64,000 nucleotides of DNA, from the NCBI GenBank assembly GCA_902805475.1, contig CADCSX010000002.1, forward strand, positions 1,860,001-1,924,000, written 5' to 3'. Position numbers and translations under genes: made by a program. The stretch is from Entonaema liquescens. Lineage: Eukaryota; Ascomycota; Sordariomycetes; Xylariales; Xylariaceae. Positions 1 to 11,158 of this stretch are shown piece by piece (position 1 is the first letter of the stretch; each line of letters starts with the position of its first letter). The notes under the pieces were generated by a model that was not told the origin of the DNA, ran no database searches, and saw nothing but the letters and a program-made list of their open reading frames with translations.

Positions 1-264
1 TAGCTCTTGATAGGTCATTGGAAGTTACTTTCATTACTAAAATATCAATAACGTGTTTAAGACAGGCAATAATTGGGATTTTAACCAGAATCCCATCTTC
101 CCAAGTAATACGCTCCGGGTTTCGTAGCTACCTACCTACATATTATAACTGGTACTGGTTCAGTTCATTCAGGAAAATGAGGATAGCACAATGTCGGAAA
201 ACCGACAAAGCAGTACCTCATAAGAAGAGAGTAAGAAGATAGAATGGCAAAAAAGAGAATTTAC
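1..264. other. intergenic, window edge
   Basis: No gene is supported here. The only open frames are short, lack a recognisable protein, and one overlaps the tRNA-like gene on the other strand. The stretch is moderately AT-rich. Confidence 0.6.
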
Positions 265-374
265 TGGCCCGGATGGGATTTGAACCCATGACCTTTCCAA
301 CCTCGACATCTCATCCGAGTTCATTTCTCGGAAGCGCGTAATGATGGAACGTGCAACCACTACACCACCAGGCC
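265..374 (-). tRNA. intron-containing tRNA(-like) gene, isotype unresolved
   Basis: On the minus strand the 110-nt segment folds as a cloverleaf. A 7-bp acceptor pairs GGCCTGG with CCGGGCC, followed by discriminator A. There is a D arm (GTGT/GCAC around AGTGGTT), an anticodon stem TTCCA/TGGAA, a 5-nt variable loop AGGTC and a T arm with loop TTCAAAT between ATGGG and CCCAT. About 38 extra nt sit in the anticodon loop at the usual intron site, and AATGA in the insert can pair with TCATT in the loop. The loop reads TCATTA before the insert, so position 33 would be C rather than the near-universal T. The anticodon therefore cannot be assigned, and a decayed or unusual tRNA remains possible. Confidence 0.6.
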
Positions 375-849
375 CTTGATTCCATTATTTGTTACTAGGA
401 ACACTACTACTTAAGATTATATTGCTGCCTGCCTCATGGTTATAGGTACTTGAGTACCTCCTTAAGTATCCCCCTTTTCGGTGCCTAGAGAGGACAAATA
501 TCTATGTCCTATTGGTTACCATCTAGTATCACAGCAACAAGCGCCTAGTAGCTAGCTTTCTATAGCAATAAGAAGACTCGTAAAATCCCATGGACACCTA
601 AGGACAACAAATAGGCTGTAGCTACGACGTAGGGCTGGGCTTTTGTATTCCTTTTTTGATGTTGATCATTTGCTACGCCTACCTAGGTAGAAAATATACC
701 TAGGATATATACCATCTTACCCTAGATTCTCTCCCGCATATAAAGCATACAATAGGGCATACGACCAACCAGCAACTTGCCTTTTCTCATTCGTATCACC
801 CCCTCAGTCTCTTAGCTAAAAACATCGAATGAGTACACATCTTATACGC
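375..849. other. intergenic, 3' side of the MFS gene
   Basis: No gene seen. It holds two CCTAGG-centred words near 678-690 and 698-705, of the type that recurs across the window's non-coding DNA. Confidence 0.5.
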
Positions 850-2956
850 CTATCGCCCCTCGAGCCTCTTCTCCTTAATAAACGTAGACGAGAGGAGCGC
901 GCTCGCAGCCAGAATGCCAACGGGGATGAAAGCCCACTGCACAGCGACGGCGTAGCAAGCCCGCACGATCTCAGCAATGGCCGGGTCCAGGCTCCGGATA
1001 TAGTCGAGACTCTGGCGCACGCCCTCCTCGATCTCGCGCGCCTTATCGCCGTCGCCACCGAGCGCCGCGGCGAGCTCCGTGCGAAGGACTTGCTGCAGGA
1101 CGGCGGTGGAGATACTAACCCCGAGCGTCGTGCCTAGCGACCGGAACAGGTACGAGCACGCGATAGCCACGGCGGAATCTTCCGGATTCGCGTTGGCGAT
1201 TATGGCGATGAGCGTGCTGGTGATTGCTAGTTGGGTATGTTAGCATTTTGTTCTCCCCTGCCTTTTCGCGCACCACTTCCGCTACAAGAATGTGCAGTCG
1301 TATAGTATAGTAAGGGGCTCTTAGTAAGAAAGGTGGGATAAACAAAAGGTAAGGAAAGAAGAAACATACAAGAACCAGACCCGAGCGCCATGATGCAGAG
1401 ACCCGCGATAACGCCCACGGTAGACTTCACCACCGCGCCTGAGAACGACACGGAGGGTACTACGCCAAGAACCACCAGTGTATATCCAATCACCGTAATC
1501 CAGTAATACTTGCCCGTGCGACGCATGATAATACCCCCGCCCAGTGAGCCGGTGAGCCCAAAGGCCGTGCTGGGTATAAACATGAGGCCAGAGGACGTTG
1601 CCGAGAGGCCGACGGCAGCCTGGAAGAACAGCGCGATGAAGAACGAGACGCCCATCTGCGACGCGACGCCAAACATATTCGCGCCGTACACCGCCAGCAG
1701 CGGGGGATCGAGGATCACATGGCCGGGCGCGAACGGCACCGTGGCGACCTTGATCTCGATGAAGAGGAACAGGGCGAACAATAGCGGCGTCAGGGCCAGG
1801 GGGATGATAGTGATTCGTTGGTTCCAGCCCTCGTTGCTGCCGTTGTCGAGACCAAACAGCAACGCGAATACGGCGGAGACTAACGTGAAGGCGCCGAGGA
1901 AATCGATGCGCAAGACCTTGTGCGTCCAGTGCGCGTGGTCCGTCCTGGGCAAGTCGAGCACGAAGAACACAGCCAGCCACGCGAGCAGCGACAGCGGGAA
2001 CTGGCCCGCGAACGCCCACCGCCAGCCGATCGTGTCGGCGATTAGCCCGCCGATTGGTGCGCCGGACGCCACTGTAGCAAGGAGAGTCAATGATTACTTC
2101 TTTGAGATAGGGGATTTTGGAAGATCTGGTAATGTCTCGGGTGTGATGTAAGCCATTCCGCTCGAATGGGTGGGAATGCCAGCGCCCGAGACAGACCCAA
2201 AAGGGGAAAACAAAAAGGAAAGTTTTGGGTGCTACGTACTGCCCGCAGTGTACACGATGTTGATATAGCCCTGAAAGAGCCCCCGGTCCCTAAGGGACAC
2301 GAGGTCCGTGACGAGGATCGTCACGACGGCGTTCATGCCGCCGCCGCCGACGCCGGCTATGGCGCGGGCCACGCATAACTCGACGATGTCCCGAGACAGC
2401 CCACAGCCGAGGCAGCCAAGCCCAAAGACGGCGTATGCGAATAGCAAGCACTCCTTGCGACCAAAGATGTCCGACAAGCGCCCATACAAAGGCTGGAACA
2501 CCGTCAACGTTAAGAAGTACGAGGTGGAGATCCAGCTCGTTGAGTTCAGGGCGTTGAGGTCGCTGCCCATCTTGCCGTAGCTGGCAATAGTCAACGTCTG
2601 GTCCACCGCCACCATGAAGATCTACTGCTATTAGCGACTCTGGTTTGTTTCGGTAGGAATATCTACACGAATGGATTCCCCTGGAAGCTCTCACTTACAC
2701 CAATGGCAAGCGCCGGTAGCAGCGCTTTCATGTTTACTTTCAACTTCGGGGCACCTCCGTTCGGCGGAGGACCGTTAGACCGGCCATTTTCCACATCATT
2801 CTCCGGGAAATCGCTAGTGACGGAATTGCTTGAGCTCGAAAACGTGCCATTAGATTGGCTTTGAGCCGAGACACTGACGACAGAGACGTCTTTCTTAAGC
2901 AGAGGTGTCGTCTCTGCGGCCCCTTCGGCAAAGACGGGGGTGGTATTTTCGGACAT
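850..2956 (-). CDS. MFS transporter, vacuolar basic amino acid (Vba/Fnx1) or DHA2 type
   Basis: Four exons join cleanly: 2956-2699, 2621-2240, 2071-1370 and 1226-850, giving about 572 aa, normal for 14-helix major facilitator proteins. The N-terminal ~80 residues are hydrophilic, with a TTPLLKK stretch of the dileucine-like kind seen in vacuolar proteins. Then come FMVAVDQT in helix 1, the loop signature YGRLSDIFGRKE (MFS motif A) and GAPIGGLIADTIGWRWAF (motif C, typical of proton-coupled exporters). The combination TASYGKM-like/STSWISTSYFL/FQPLYGRLSDIFGRK is most like fission-yeast Fnx1 and yeast Vba proteins, which import basic amino acids into the vacuole. That subgroup is an inference; a DHA2 drug exporter is the alternative. 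Donors are GTAAGT, GTACGT and GTATGT, and all phases agree. No cluster partners are visible nearby. Confidence 0.88.
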
Positions 2957-5646
2957 TGGTCTTTAACCCCAGAAGAACTTACACGGATCTAAGTATACTT
3001 TGACTAGTTATACAAATAAAAAAGTTAAATTTTTTGTTTTTATTTTATTTTTCCTTTTGAGCAAGACCAAGGGATCAAAGACAATTCACCAGATCAATGC
3101 ATCGTGGAGCTCGCGTGTATTATTTCCCCGTATGGGAGATAGAGATTGCAGATAGAGGCTTGCTTGAAGTTCGTTGGTAGCGGTATGCATATCCACTATC
3201 ACGCAATTGGAGAGTCCTGTAGCAGTGATTGATAATCTATCGGCGTGCGGACTTGTTATCCGGGGGCTGACGAGATAACGTTCACCCGTAATCGCCAACG
3301 GCCCGCCGAAACCCCCCTCCCCATTTTATGACCCGCAACCTAGCTTAATCATTAATCAATTTAGAATATTTCTCTTTAGCGACTCGAAAGTTGAATTGAA
3401 TTCCATTGATAACCTTAAAACCTTAACTGATGTCTCATATCTTTATTGACTCAATTGGCTTAGTTTTAGTCGAGGATTATGTCTGCTCATTTCCTAATTT
3501 GTCCTCCGGAATAGAAACAAATTGTTAAAACTTCTTTTTTTTTTGTTTGATTGCGATAGACTAGAGTTACGAAAAGGCTATACTGATGTTAGATGCATGG
3601 TCTCTCAAACTGCATGATAAGTGGTTACCAGCCAGGAGCCCGGAAGCTAACTAATGCACGTTACCGCGACGCGTTCGTATGGGCTCAATTTATGTAGACT
3701 GAAATCCGGGCCTGTGGAATTTGTGCTGCATCATCTCGGGTGAATAAACTGTCATACCTAAAGACACACATGGTCTGTGTCTCTTGTCAAGGGATTTTGT
3801 ATGTTTCACAACTTAGATCAGTAAATTTCCATCAATTTACTCTAATATCGACATCGTGTATTGTGTCGTCTAGTGTAACTTATAACCTGCAAGTTCGTTA
3901 GAAATACATGATCCCCAAATAGCATTGTCAGTCCATATCCTAGTTTAATCACTTAGCTCACAATTAAAGAGATACTACCTACACTATATTCATCACACCG
4001 GCCTAATGGTTCAGTGGATCCGGAAGCTCGATCCCAACTCCCGAGATACTTTCACACGGACCAGAACCCAATTTTATCTGACAATCGGATCTTAACGTCG
4101 CGGAGAGAGAGAACAGATCTTCAATACAGCACGTTCAAGGTCTTTCTCATCATTGCCACATATACAATATTAAACCTACCAGCTTCCTAAACCCTATATA
4201 TACACCAGAGTTTAGGGCTCCAAGTTGAATCCTGTGTACGAGGAGTCCCAGATACGCGTATGATCTGCAAGGGAATGCAAAAGACAGCTATGTACCAATC
4301 TCCGGTTCTGCCGAACTTCCAGAGACGCTTGCACGTGAAATTTTGATAGGGTCCCCTAAGTCGGCAGAGAATGCTACCTATTGATTCTTGCCGAAGCCCT
4401 TACTGGCCAAACCCTCCGTACGTGAGACGGGATTAACCATGCTCGAGTATGCGGTCCTGAACACAGCCCGATTTAGCTCACTCCGGACCAAATTTCCACG
4501 CGTTTACATGCAGTTCGCTACCCATCATACTTATGGTAGACTCTAGAGTTGCTTGAAAGGCACAGCCTCAAGCTGCTTTGAATCTATCGTACACTTGGTC
4601 CTAGGAGATATCCTCGTGTGGACAATCGTGGCTGGGGCGATTTTCGCACACCACATCTTCGACATGAGTGTATCGCTAGTCTTAGTTTAGTCTAGTCGTA
4701 AGATTTTCAAATTAGACATGTTCTCGCGATCTCTAGGCATCAGCGTCGGTACCCGTGTGAGGTGGCAAGGATCTCGTCATTTTTGCTTTCCTCTTCGAGC
4801 TTTTCGCATGCTTCTATCGCAAACTGCTGCTCGAGTGACTGATTGATTCAACTCCTAGATAAATGTCGATTGCAAACACTACTCATAATGTTAATTCGTT
4901 GAGAAAACAACATGAGAGCAAAAAAGAAAAGAAACAAAAATAAGCAGACACGATAAAAATCCACTTAATTCCGTTAATTAAAGTTAACTACCCTCCTCTT
5001 TCGGATTTTCCTGTGGCTGAAACACCCATTTCAAGGGTCTATCTCCACGAGGGGCTATAGCAACCATGCAGATTTGCTGTTCGGCCCTGTTCTGAAGGGA
5101 GACGAGAGGATTCGCACATTGCAGTGTAAGCGATACGTAACAGATCGAGCGGGCCTCCCACACAGAGAACCCCAAGTTCTGTAGGGCTAGCTCCGACTCG
5201 CCCCTGACCCATCTCTAAACTTGCTTCCTCCCTTGGTCACTTTCCGCAACAGTCTTGCAGGAAAGTCTAAAAAGAACGTTGGTGTCTCCATCTGAGCAGG
5301 GGTCTTTGTCTTTTGACTCGTCGAGATTCTTTCGTGTGGATCCTTCGAGCGCGGTACCTGCATCAAAGTGTTGTCATTCCGCAAAGCCGTAGAGCAGGAT
5401 CAAGTCTAAGGGTACTAGCAGAAGGTCGGTAGGTTAGTAAACCTACCCCCATTCAACAGCATATCACTTCTTACTTCTGCAACCCTGATTGCTCAACCCC
5501 CGTCTCTTCTTTTCTCGACCTTATCAGACGAAACGAGTGGGCACCGCGAACGGTCATATCTCATCAAGTTGGTATGACAGCATATGTGGTTTCGCCCTCC
5601 TCACATCTTCCTATCATACCCCTAATTCAGCCGATAATACCTCGCA
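2957..5646. other. long intergenic region without recognisable gene
   Basis: About 2.7 kb separates the divergently transcribed MFS gene and the 681-aa protein gene, so both promoters must lie inside. Six-frame reading gives only short frames, none family-like and none joinable with plausible introns. Short poly-T runs occur near 3030-3055 and 3535-3545. A box-A-like TGGTTCAGTGG near 4007 has no matching tRNA body. Confidence 0.5.
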
Positions 5647-7692
5647 ATGGAACGCCCTACTCTTCAGGCCCCTAGAACGGGTCGTTCACGTTTCTCAAAA
5701 GCGTTACCAGCCCCTCCGCCCGAGTTGGAGGACGATAGACCAGAGATAGTACCTCAAGCGTTACCTTCGGTGTACTCGCCATTTCTGCCCAGGAAGTCTA
5801 GCCTTAGTGCCAGGAGCATTAGTAGTCCAAAGTCCAGCTTGAACTCACCACTTCCCGCCTTGCCACCAGAGAACATCATGGAGGCCCCGAAGTTGCAAAC
5901 ACAGACGAGGTCGATCCCGAGGAAGCCAGTAGGACTACCGGCAAATCCGGCCCCAGCTGCAGCTCCAGTTGCAGATGCTAAGACGAAGAAGATGCGACGT
6001 GTTTCTTCTATATCTAGTCTCTTGTCAGCATATTCAAATACATCGTCCGATTCTGTTCAAAGGTCATCACAGGGCAGTGTATTCACAAAGGACAGCGAGC
6101 CATCTAATTCACCAGGACGAGAAGGGATGAATGACACTCAGCCGTCATTAACGAAGACTCTGACGGCTCTCCCAAGTAACCCTTATGGAGATGAAGTGAG
6201 ACGCATGAAGGACAATGTGGTAGCAGCTGATTTACCGCCGCCTCCACCATTGAAGGACCCATTCCGTCCAAGTACGCCGTCTCATTCCCGGCCCACGGAC
6301 CCATTCCCGGCGTTCCCAGTTTCCCGGTCCGGTGCACCTGATGGAGGCCCATCGGCGTCACCATCTGATGTTGCTGGCAACTCACCTCAGCGGCGAGAAA
6401 TCTGGCGGCGACGCGCATCGTCGAAATCTGACCATGGTCTTCTTGTGCCAGAGCTCAAATTAGCTGACTCACATGGGTCTACCGCATCCACTGCACAACC
6501 AGTTAACCCAGAGTCTTTTCCGCCCCCACCGTCCATACAAAATAATAATACCACTTCTCAATTACCTCCTAGGAGTACCTCTCTCCCCGGAAGAAACGTT
6601 CGACCAGATAAGCAGCCAGAACTTCAACAAGACGACAAGATGCGCAAACTTTCGGCGAAACTCAAAGGGCTTACTGGCCGAGGTGATGCTACCAAGGCCC
6701 CCGAGAAAGCGAAAGATAAACCGGTTGAGAAGGGTGAGCAACTTGAGATGTTGCCTAGGACGCGGTATGACGATAAGACTAACGTGAGCCACGTGCGCCC
6801 TATAAAAGATCAACTTCTAGCGGAAGAGCCCATGGTACCAAAGATTCCAGTCGAGACCGTAGTCTATTCACCGCTTCGTCCCGGACCGTCGTCGGAGACT
6901 CCCCCAAAGGAGTCCGTGGAAAAGTCAATTCCGCGCCGCGCGATCGGAGCCCCTGCATCTCGTAACCAACCGGAAGTCCATAAGAAGGGGAGCTCGTCCG
7001 ACCTTAGACAACCAAGTCTTGGGCTTCCACAATATCCGCGACCATCTCAAAGCAACCCTTCCTTGCGCTCTCCCTTGGCCCATCACAATGCTCAAGAGAT
7101 AATGAGACCCAAAGCTTTACCGCAACCAAGCCCACCCGTCGCGATATCTCTCACGTTACCATTTGACTCAGACGAACCCATGAAGAAGCCTGATCTCTAT
7201 AATGTTGTGACAGCATTAAATGAGCCTAACCTGCCGCCAGATTTAAGCGGTCGCAAACCAATGCGCAAGATCTCTAGGGATGTTGATATGGGCGCACTTA
7301 GCGATATTGGCGAGTCGGTCGAACATATGACTGCAGAGCAGACTGCTCAAGTCAATGAGGCGCTCTCTCGCTTTCCTAGGAACTATAGCCTAGCCGCCCC
7401 TTCAAGCGATGCCATCTGGCGAGCCGCCCCCATTTCTTCGCGACACTATAGTTGTTATGTCCGCCACGACAAATGGGTTTCAGTTAAGAACTCGAATTAC
7501 CCATTATCTTGTCAGACATGTGGCGTCGAGGACACGGGCTCACGCAAAACCTGCTCATGGTGCAATCTGCGAATTTGCTTTGGTTGCCATGAAAGACTCA
7601 CAGGTCCTTACAAGTCGGATCTTAAGTCGTTGATGGACAACATGGAAGCTGATCAACGCCGCGGGAAAGGAAAGCAAATAGCGAGCACATAA
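5647..7692 (+). CDS. disordered proline/serine-rich protein with C-terminal Cys6 zinc-binding motif
   Basis: A single exon of 681 aa. Residues 1 to about 540 are low-complexity, rich in Pro, Ser and basic residues, with repeated PPP and SxLPxLPPE patches of the kind that bind SH3 or WW domains. The C-terminal third turns ordered. At residues 622-648 there is a tight cysteine array, CQTC, CSWC and CFGCH (C622, C625, C636, C639, C644, C647 and H648), which should coordinate one or two zinc ions. I do not recognise a named family; it looks like a conserved Pezizomycotina protein of unknown function. The ATG at 5647 is the first in this frame that opens into the protein and fits the 5' context. 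A scaffold role is possible but not shown. Confidence 0.8.
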   Translation: MERPTLQAPRTGRSRFSKALPAPPPELEDDRPEIVPQALPSVYSPFLPRKSSLSARSISSPKSSLNSPLPALPPENIMEAPKLQTQTRSIPRKPVGLPANPAPAAAPVADAKTKKMRRVSSISSLLSAYSNTSSDSVQRSSQGSVFTKDSEPSNSPGREGMNDTQPSLTKTLTALPSNPYGDEVRRMKDNVVAADLPPPPPLKDPFRPSTPSHSRPTDPFPAFPVSRSGAPDGGPSASPSDVAGNSPQRREIWRRRASSKSDHGLLVPELKLADSHGSTASTAQPVNPESFPPPPSIQNNNTTSQLPPRSTSLPGRNVRPDKQPELQQDDKMRKLSAKLKGLTGRGDATKAPEKAKDKPVEKGEQLEMLPRTRYDDKTNVSHVRPIKDQLLAEEPMVPKIPVETVVYSPLRPGPSSETPPKESVEKSIPRRAIGAPASRNQPEVHKKGSSSDLRQPSLGLPQYPRPSQSNPSLRSPLAHHNAQEIMRPKALPQPSPPVAISLTLPFDSDEPMKKPDLYNVVTALNEPNLPPDLSGRKPMRKISRDVDMGALSDIGESVEHMTAEQTAQVNEALSRFPRNYSLAAPSSDAIWRAAPISSRHYSCYVRHDKWVSVKNSNYPLSCQTCGVEDTGSRKTCSWCNLRICFGCHERLTGPYKSDLKSLMDNMEADQRRGKGKQIAST

Positions 7693-8455
7693 TCTCATAT
7701 CGAAACGACTTCTCACCAATCGACCACTTACTCTTTTTCGAATACGAATCTTCGAGCTTAAGATCATGTTATTTTATTCTCTAATCAACCTTCAGGGTGT
7801 GTAAAGTACGGAAAGTAGTACTGATGCTCGAGTAGCATCAATGGTGCATGAATGATCTCATTTGGTATATGCAACGGCATATACATGTAGATGATGAAAA
7901 GGAGGGTCTTGCATTGGAAATAGGCGTTTAATGGTACGATGAGACTTCTCTTGTACGAGTACATACATTATGTACGAGGTTTATCAACATAGCAAGGCAA
8001 AGACTTGGGCAGGGAAATGGAAAAGGGGGATGGGAATGGGAATGGGAAAGGGAAAGGAATAATGGAATCCTGGCTAGAAGCCGTATGATGATACCAACAG
8101 CGATTGAGCTTATGTAGATGAATACGAGGGAATGTGCGATATTCTTGCTCACTTCTTAACACCTTCCTCTATGACCATCTTAGCTTCCCAGTGACATTTT
8201 ATACAATCAGTTTCCCTGCATACATATATCTGACCTGTGAGTTTATGACTCCTTCCTATCTACATTTATTCACTTGATGACAGCTCTTGAAACGCTTGGG
8301 TAACACAGTAGGTGCGTACTTGCCATATAATGAAGAGATATGATGGGTTACGGAAATAGCTACCAGTTACACACATAAAGGCAAATACCTAGGTCTGCCG
8401 ATCTAAGGTTTATACTAGACCTGACCAACGACAGGCGCCATCGAGCTGTGGAGTA
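7693..8455. other. 3' flank and intergenic sequence
   Basis: No gene seen. It contains a purine-rich GGAAA/GGGAATGG-type simple repeat (about 8012-8058) and a CCTAGG-containing word near 8388. It ends at the border of the TIR element. Confidence 0.5.
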
Positions 8456-8639
8456 ACCAACTATGGCGGACCATAGGAGCCACTTTGCCAAAATCGATTT
8501 TGGGTGGCCGTAAGGGGTAATTTATCCCTAGCGTACGCATAAGCCATATACATCACGTTTACTTATGCGTAATATGAGTTGCATATGATTGTTAAATACA
8601 TATTTTAAGTTTAACAGCAAGGAATCCAACGTCTCGTAC

Positions 8640-9260
8640 GAGGTTATTTATAGTTAAACCTTTTATTTAAAGTTTTATTTAATCGATTTAAGTAATTTTT
8701 TAAATTTATTAAATAATTAATTCGGTAAATAATTAATAAATAAATAATCGATTAAATAATTAATTAAATAAATAAATAATTAATTTATTTAACGTAAATA
8801 ATTTATTTAATTTATTTAATTTAATTATTTAATTTATTTTTAATAAAATAAATAAATAAATAAATATACAAATTTTATACGAAAATTAAAATTCGGTAAA
8901 CCGTATTATATATAATATAATTTAATAATTCGAAAAATTATATTAAAATAATACGTATTTATTAAATAAATTATATTTATAAATTATATTATAAATTATA
9001 TTATAAATTATATTATAAATTATATTATAAATTATATTATAAATTATATTATAAATTATATTATAAATTATATTATAAATTATATTATAAATTATAAATT
9101 AAATATAATTTCGTATAAAATGTTTATTTATTTAAAATAATTAAATACGGTTTTTTTAATATAATATATAATTTTTTTATTAAAATAATATTATTTTAAC
9201 GGGTTATTTATAGCAATTTATTTATTTACTTCGTATAAAAGGTAAGTATTAATTATTAAA
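8640..9260. repeat. extreme AT-rich tract inside the TIR element
   Basis: The tract is nearly all A and T, dominated by ATTTA/TAAAT words, with few G or C. No open frame of note. The contrast with both flanks is sharp. It agrees with C-to-T erosion of a repeat, but one copy alone cannot prove RIP. Confidence 0.8.
8978..9099. repeat. 12-bp tandem repeat array (unit ATAAATTATATT)
   Basis: About ten near-perfect head-to-tail copies of the 12-bp unit are visible directly. Each unit is A/T only and partly self-complementary, so the array can form hairpins and is likely to vary in length between strains. Confidence 0.9.
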
Positions 9261-9580
9261 TTTTAAGTATCTGACCGATAAAATCAATTTGCGCTTGACT
9301 AAATCTAGTTTAGTGGCTGACCAAAATCGATTTTGGCAAAGTGGTACATATGGTCTGCCATACCAACGTCGCGATAGCCTTTTTCAGCCCTTCCAGCTTA
9401 GTGGGGTTAACAACCAAGCGGGAATCGACCCGTGGGGAACCACTAAATCGCCCACTGTAATTCTCGGTAACTTTGCCTTGTTAGTCGCGTGCACGGGTCA
9501 AGAAGCACAAAGACCCCTGATTCTTACCGACACTCCAGACAATTTCCATAAAAGAGACTTTTAAGATAAAGTCTAACATT

Positions 9581-11158
9581 ATGTCGTCGTCAACTAGCTT
9601 AAGCCGAACACGCTCGCTCCAAAAACCTACCACGGGAAGCAATGGATCAACACGCGGGAATGCATCCACGTCGCGTGGCGATGCTAGGACCACGTCACCT
9701 AGTAGATTACCGGTGAAACCTACGATGACGACTCGTTCGATGGCGTCAAATACAACGACATCCTCTACTACTACGGCGAGAAGAACAGCAAGTTCTACCA
9801 TTACGGGAAGACCTACCTCGGGTGTTTTTAGTAAAGCTCCATCCTCGCGCTCAGATAATGCCGGAAATACTGCAGCGAAAGCTCCACGGCCTCTAGCCAG
9901 AGCAACGTCTACGCGTCAAGCTTCGTCTTCATCAACGACAGCCGGATCAATGCCTCCTACCCGCTCCGCGAGTACTACCATTAACCGACCAAGGTCATCC
10001 GGTGGTCCACCACCAACAGCTTCCAACAGACAGATCGGACACTCGCGATCAAAGTCCACCGTCACGAGTCTCACCGCCGCAACCACTCTCCGCCCCGTTA
10101 CTCAATCTCGGATATCTCAAACATCATCTACGTCGTCCGGCCGTGTGAGTCCCACCACAAGTACAATCACAACAGCCAGTTCGAAAGCTCCGACACGGCA
10201 GACGCGGTCGCAGACTCATGCGCGTACGAAATCTCAATCCCAGCCCTCATCAACATCTGCTTCTAGCGCTCCTTCACAGCAACCCACCAACCGCCCCGCG
10301 TTTAACACGCACCAACAGCACTACAGCCCGGCCAAGTCCCTTGCTCCGAAGCCCCTCACATCAACCTTCCTCGCACCTCCCTCGCCCTCTAAACTCCCCG
10401 CCAACGTCGCCATCTCCGCCGAGACCAGCCGTCTGCAGACGGAGCTCCTCCAGCTCTCGCTTCTGCACCGCGACGCCGCTGCCGTCGACTCGGAGTGGCG
10501 CAGTAGCGCACGCGAGAAGCTCGGAGCGCGGTTCGCACGGCTGACGGCTGAAAACGATGCCCTCATCAAGCTCGAGAGACATGGTGTCGAGGCTCGGAAT
10601 ATCGCGGCGCTAGTACGTTGGGGCAAAAGCAATCGTTCGGGCCCCGGGCTAGAAGAGAAAGTCCAGATCCTAGACGAGGTGCTCAACGGCGTCTGGCAGC
10701 TCGGCGAACCAGGTGGCCGCTATCAGCGCGTGGTAGCCGATTTCGAGGCGTGGGCCGAGCGCATGGCCTCGATCATCGCCGCCCAGCGCACAGGCGATGT
10801 CGACGGACTAATTGCCGGCGACGAGGTACAATTCCTCGGTGATCTAGACCGGACCTGGGCACGCGACTGCGAGAGTCTTCTTCGAAAGCTCGAGGGGTGG
10901 CGAGCCGCTCTCCGGGATCTCAACGATGTAGATGACCCCTCCATAGCCGACTCCGGGCTCGCGCGTATGGTGCGCGGCAGCCGTACACTCGTCGACGACA
11001 TGTTGGCGGAGCTGTCGGTTATGGGCCAGATAGAGCGGGACGCGGCGAGGGCTGAGAACGAGTGGATTATGCGCATGAATAAGGCGATCGAAGACGAGGA
11101 CGACGATACCCCGCCGCGCGAGCGTATGTGCCGCTTTGGAAGATGGCAGTGTGAGTGA
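9581..11158 (+). CDS. Ser/Thr-rich basic protein with C-terminal helical domain, function unknown
   Basis: A single exon of 525 aa. Residues 1 to about 265 are a basic Ser/Thr/Arg/Pro-rich disordered region, the kind often found in microtubule-binding or heavily phosphorylated proteins. From about 280 to 510 the sequence becomes helical and charged, starting LQTELLQLSLLHRDAAAVDS and continuing with predicted coiled coil, ending in an acidic patch EDEDDD. The architecture (basic N-terminal tail plus helical C-terminal domain with a Q..LL.L..LH..W pattern) recalls HAUS8/AUG8 subunits of augmin, but the similarity is too weak for a name. The ATG at 9581 gives the full frame. It lies close to the right end of the TIR element, about 220 bp away. 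Confidence 0.8.
   Translation: MSSSTSLSRTRSLQKPTTGSNGSTRGNASTSRGDARTTSPSRLPVKPTMTTRSMASNTTTSSTTTARRTASSTITGRPTSGVFSKAPSSRSDNAGNTAAKAPRPLARATSTRQASSSSTTAGSMPPTRSASTTINRPRSSGGPPPTASNRQIGHSRSKSTVTSLTAATTLRPVTQSRISQTSSTSSGRVSPTTSTITTASSKAPTRQTRSQTHARTKSQSQPSSTSASSAPSQQPTNRPAFNTHQQHYSPAKSLAPKPLTSTFLAPPSPSKLPANVAISAETSRLQTELLQLSLLHRDAAAVDSEWRSSAREKLGARFARLTAENDALIKLERHGVEARNIAALVRWGKSNRSGPGLEEKVQILDEVLNGVWQLGEPGGRYQRVVADFEAWAERMASIIAAQRTGDVDGLIAGDEVQFLGDLDRTWARDCESLLRKLEGWRAALRDLNDVDDPSIADSGLARMVRGSRTLVDDMLAELSVMGQIERDAARAENEWIMRMNKAIEDEDDDTPPRERMCRFGRWQCE

Larger units (their letters stand above)
8463..9360. mobile_element. non-autonomous DNA transposon-like element with ~40-bp terminal inverted repeats
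   Basis: The left end (8463-8503) and the reverse complement of the right end (9320-9360) match over about 40 bp with only a few mismatches. Both contain CCACTTTGCCAAAATC followed by GATTTTGG, and both start with GGC(G/A)GACCATA just inside a TA flank. The bases directly outside are also alike: ACCAAC lies at 8456-8461 and at 9362-9367. A TA target duplication (Tc1/mariner-like) and a longer direct repeat are therefore both possible. The ~820-bp interior has no transposase frame and is extremely AT-rich, with a 12-bp tandem array. I read it as a MITE or an old element eroded by AT-biased mutation such as RIP. Confidence 0.65.

Noticed and set aside
3995..4050. tRNA gene suggested by TGGTTCAGTGG
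   Set aside because: No cloverleaf or B box follows at the right distance.
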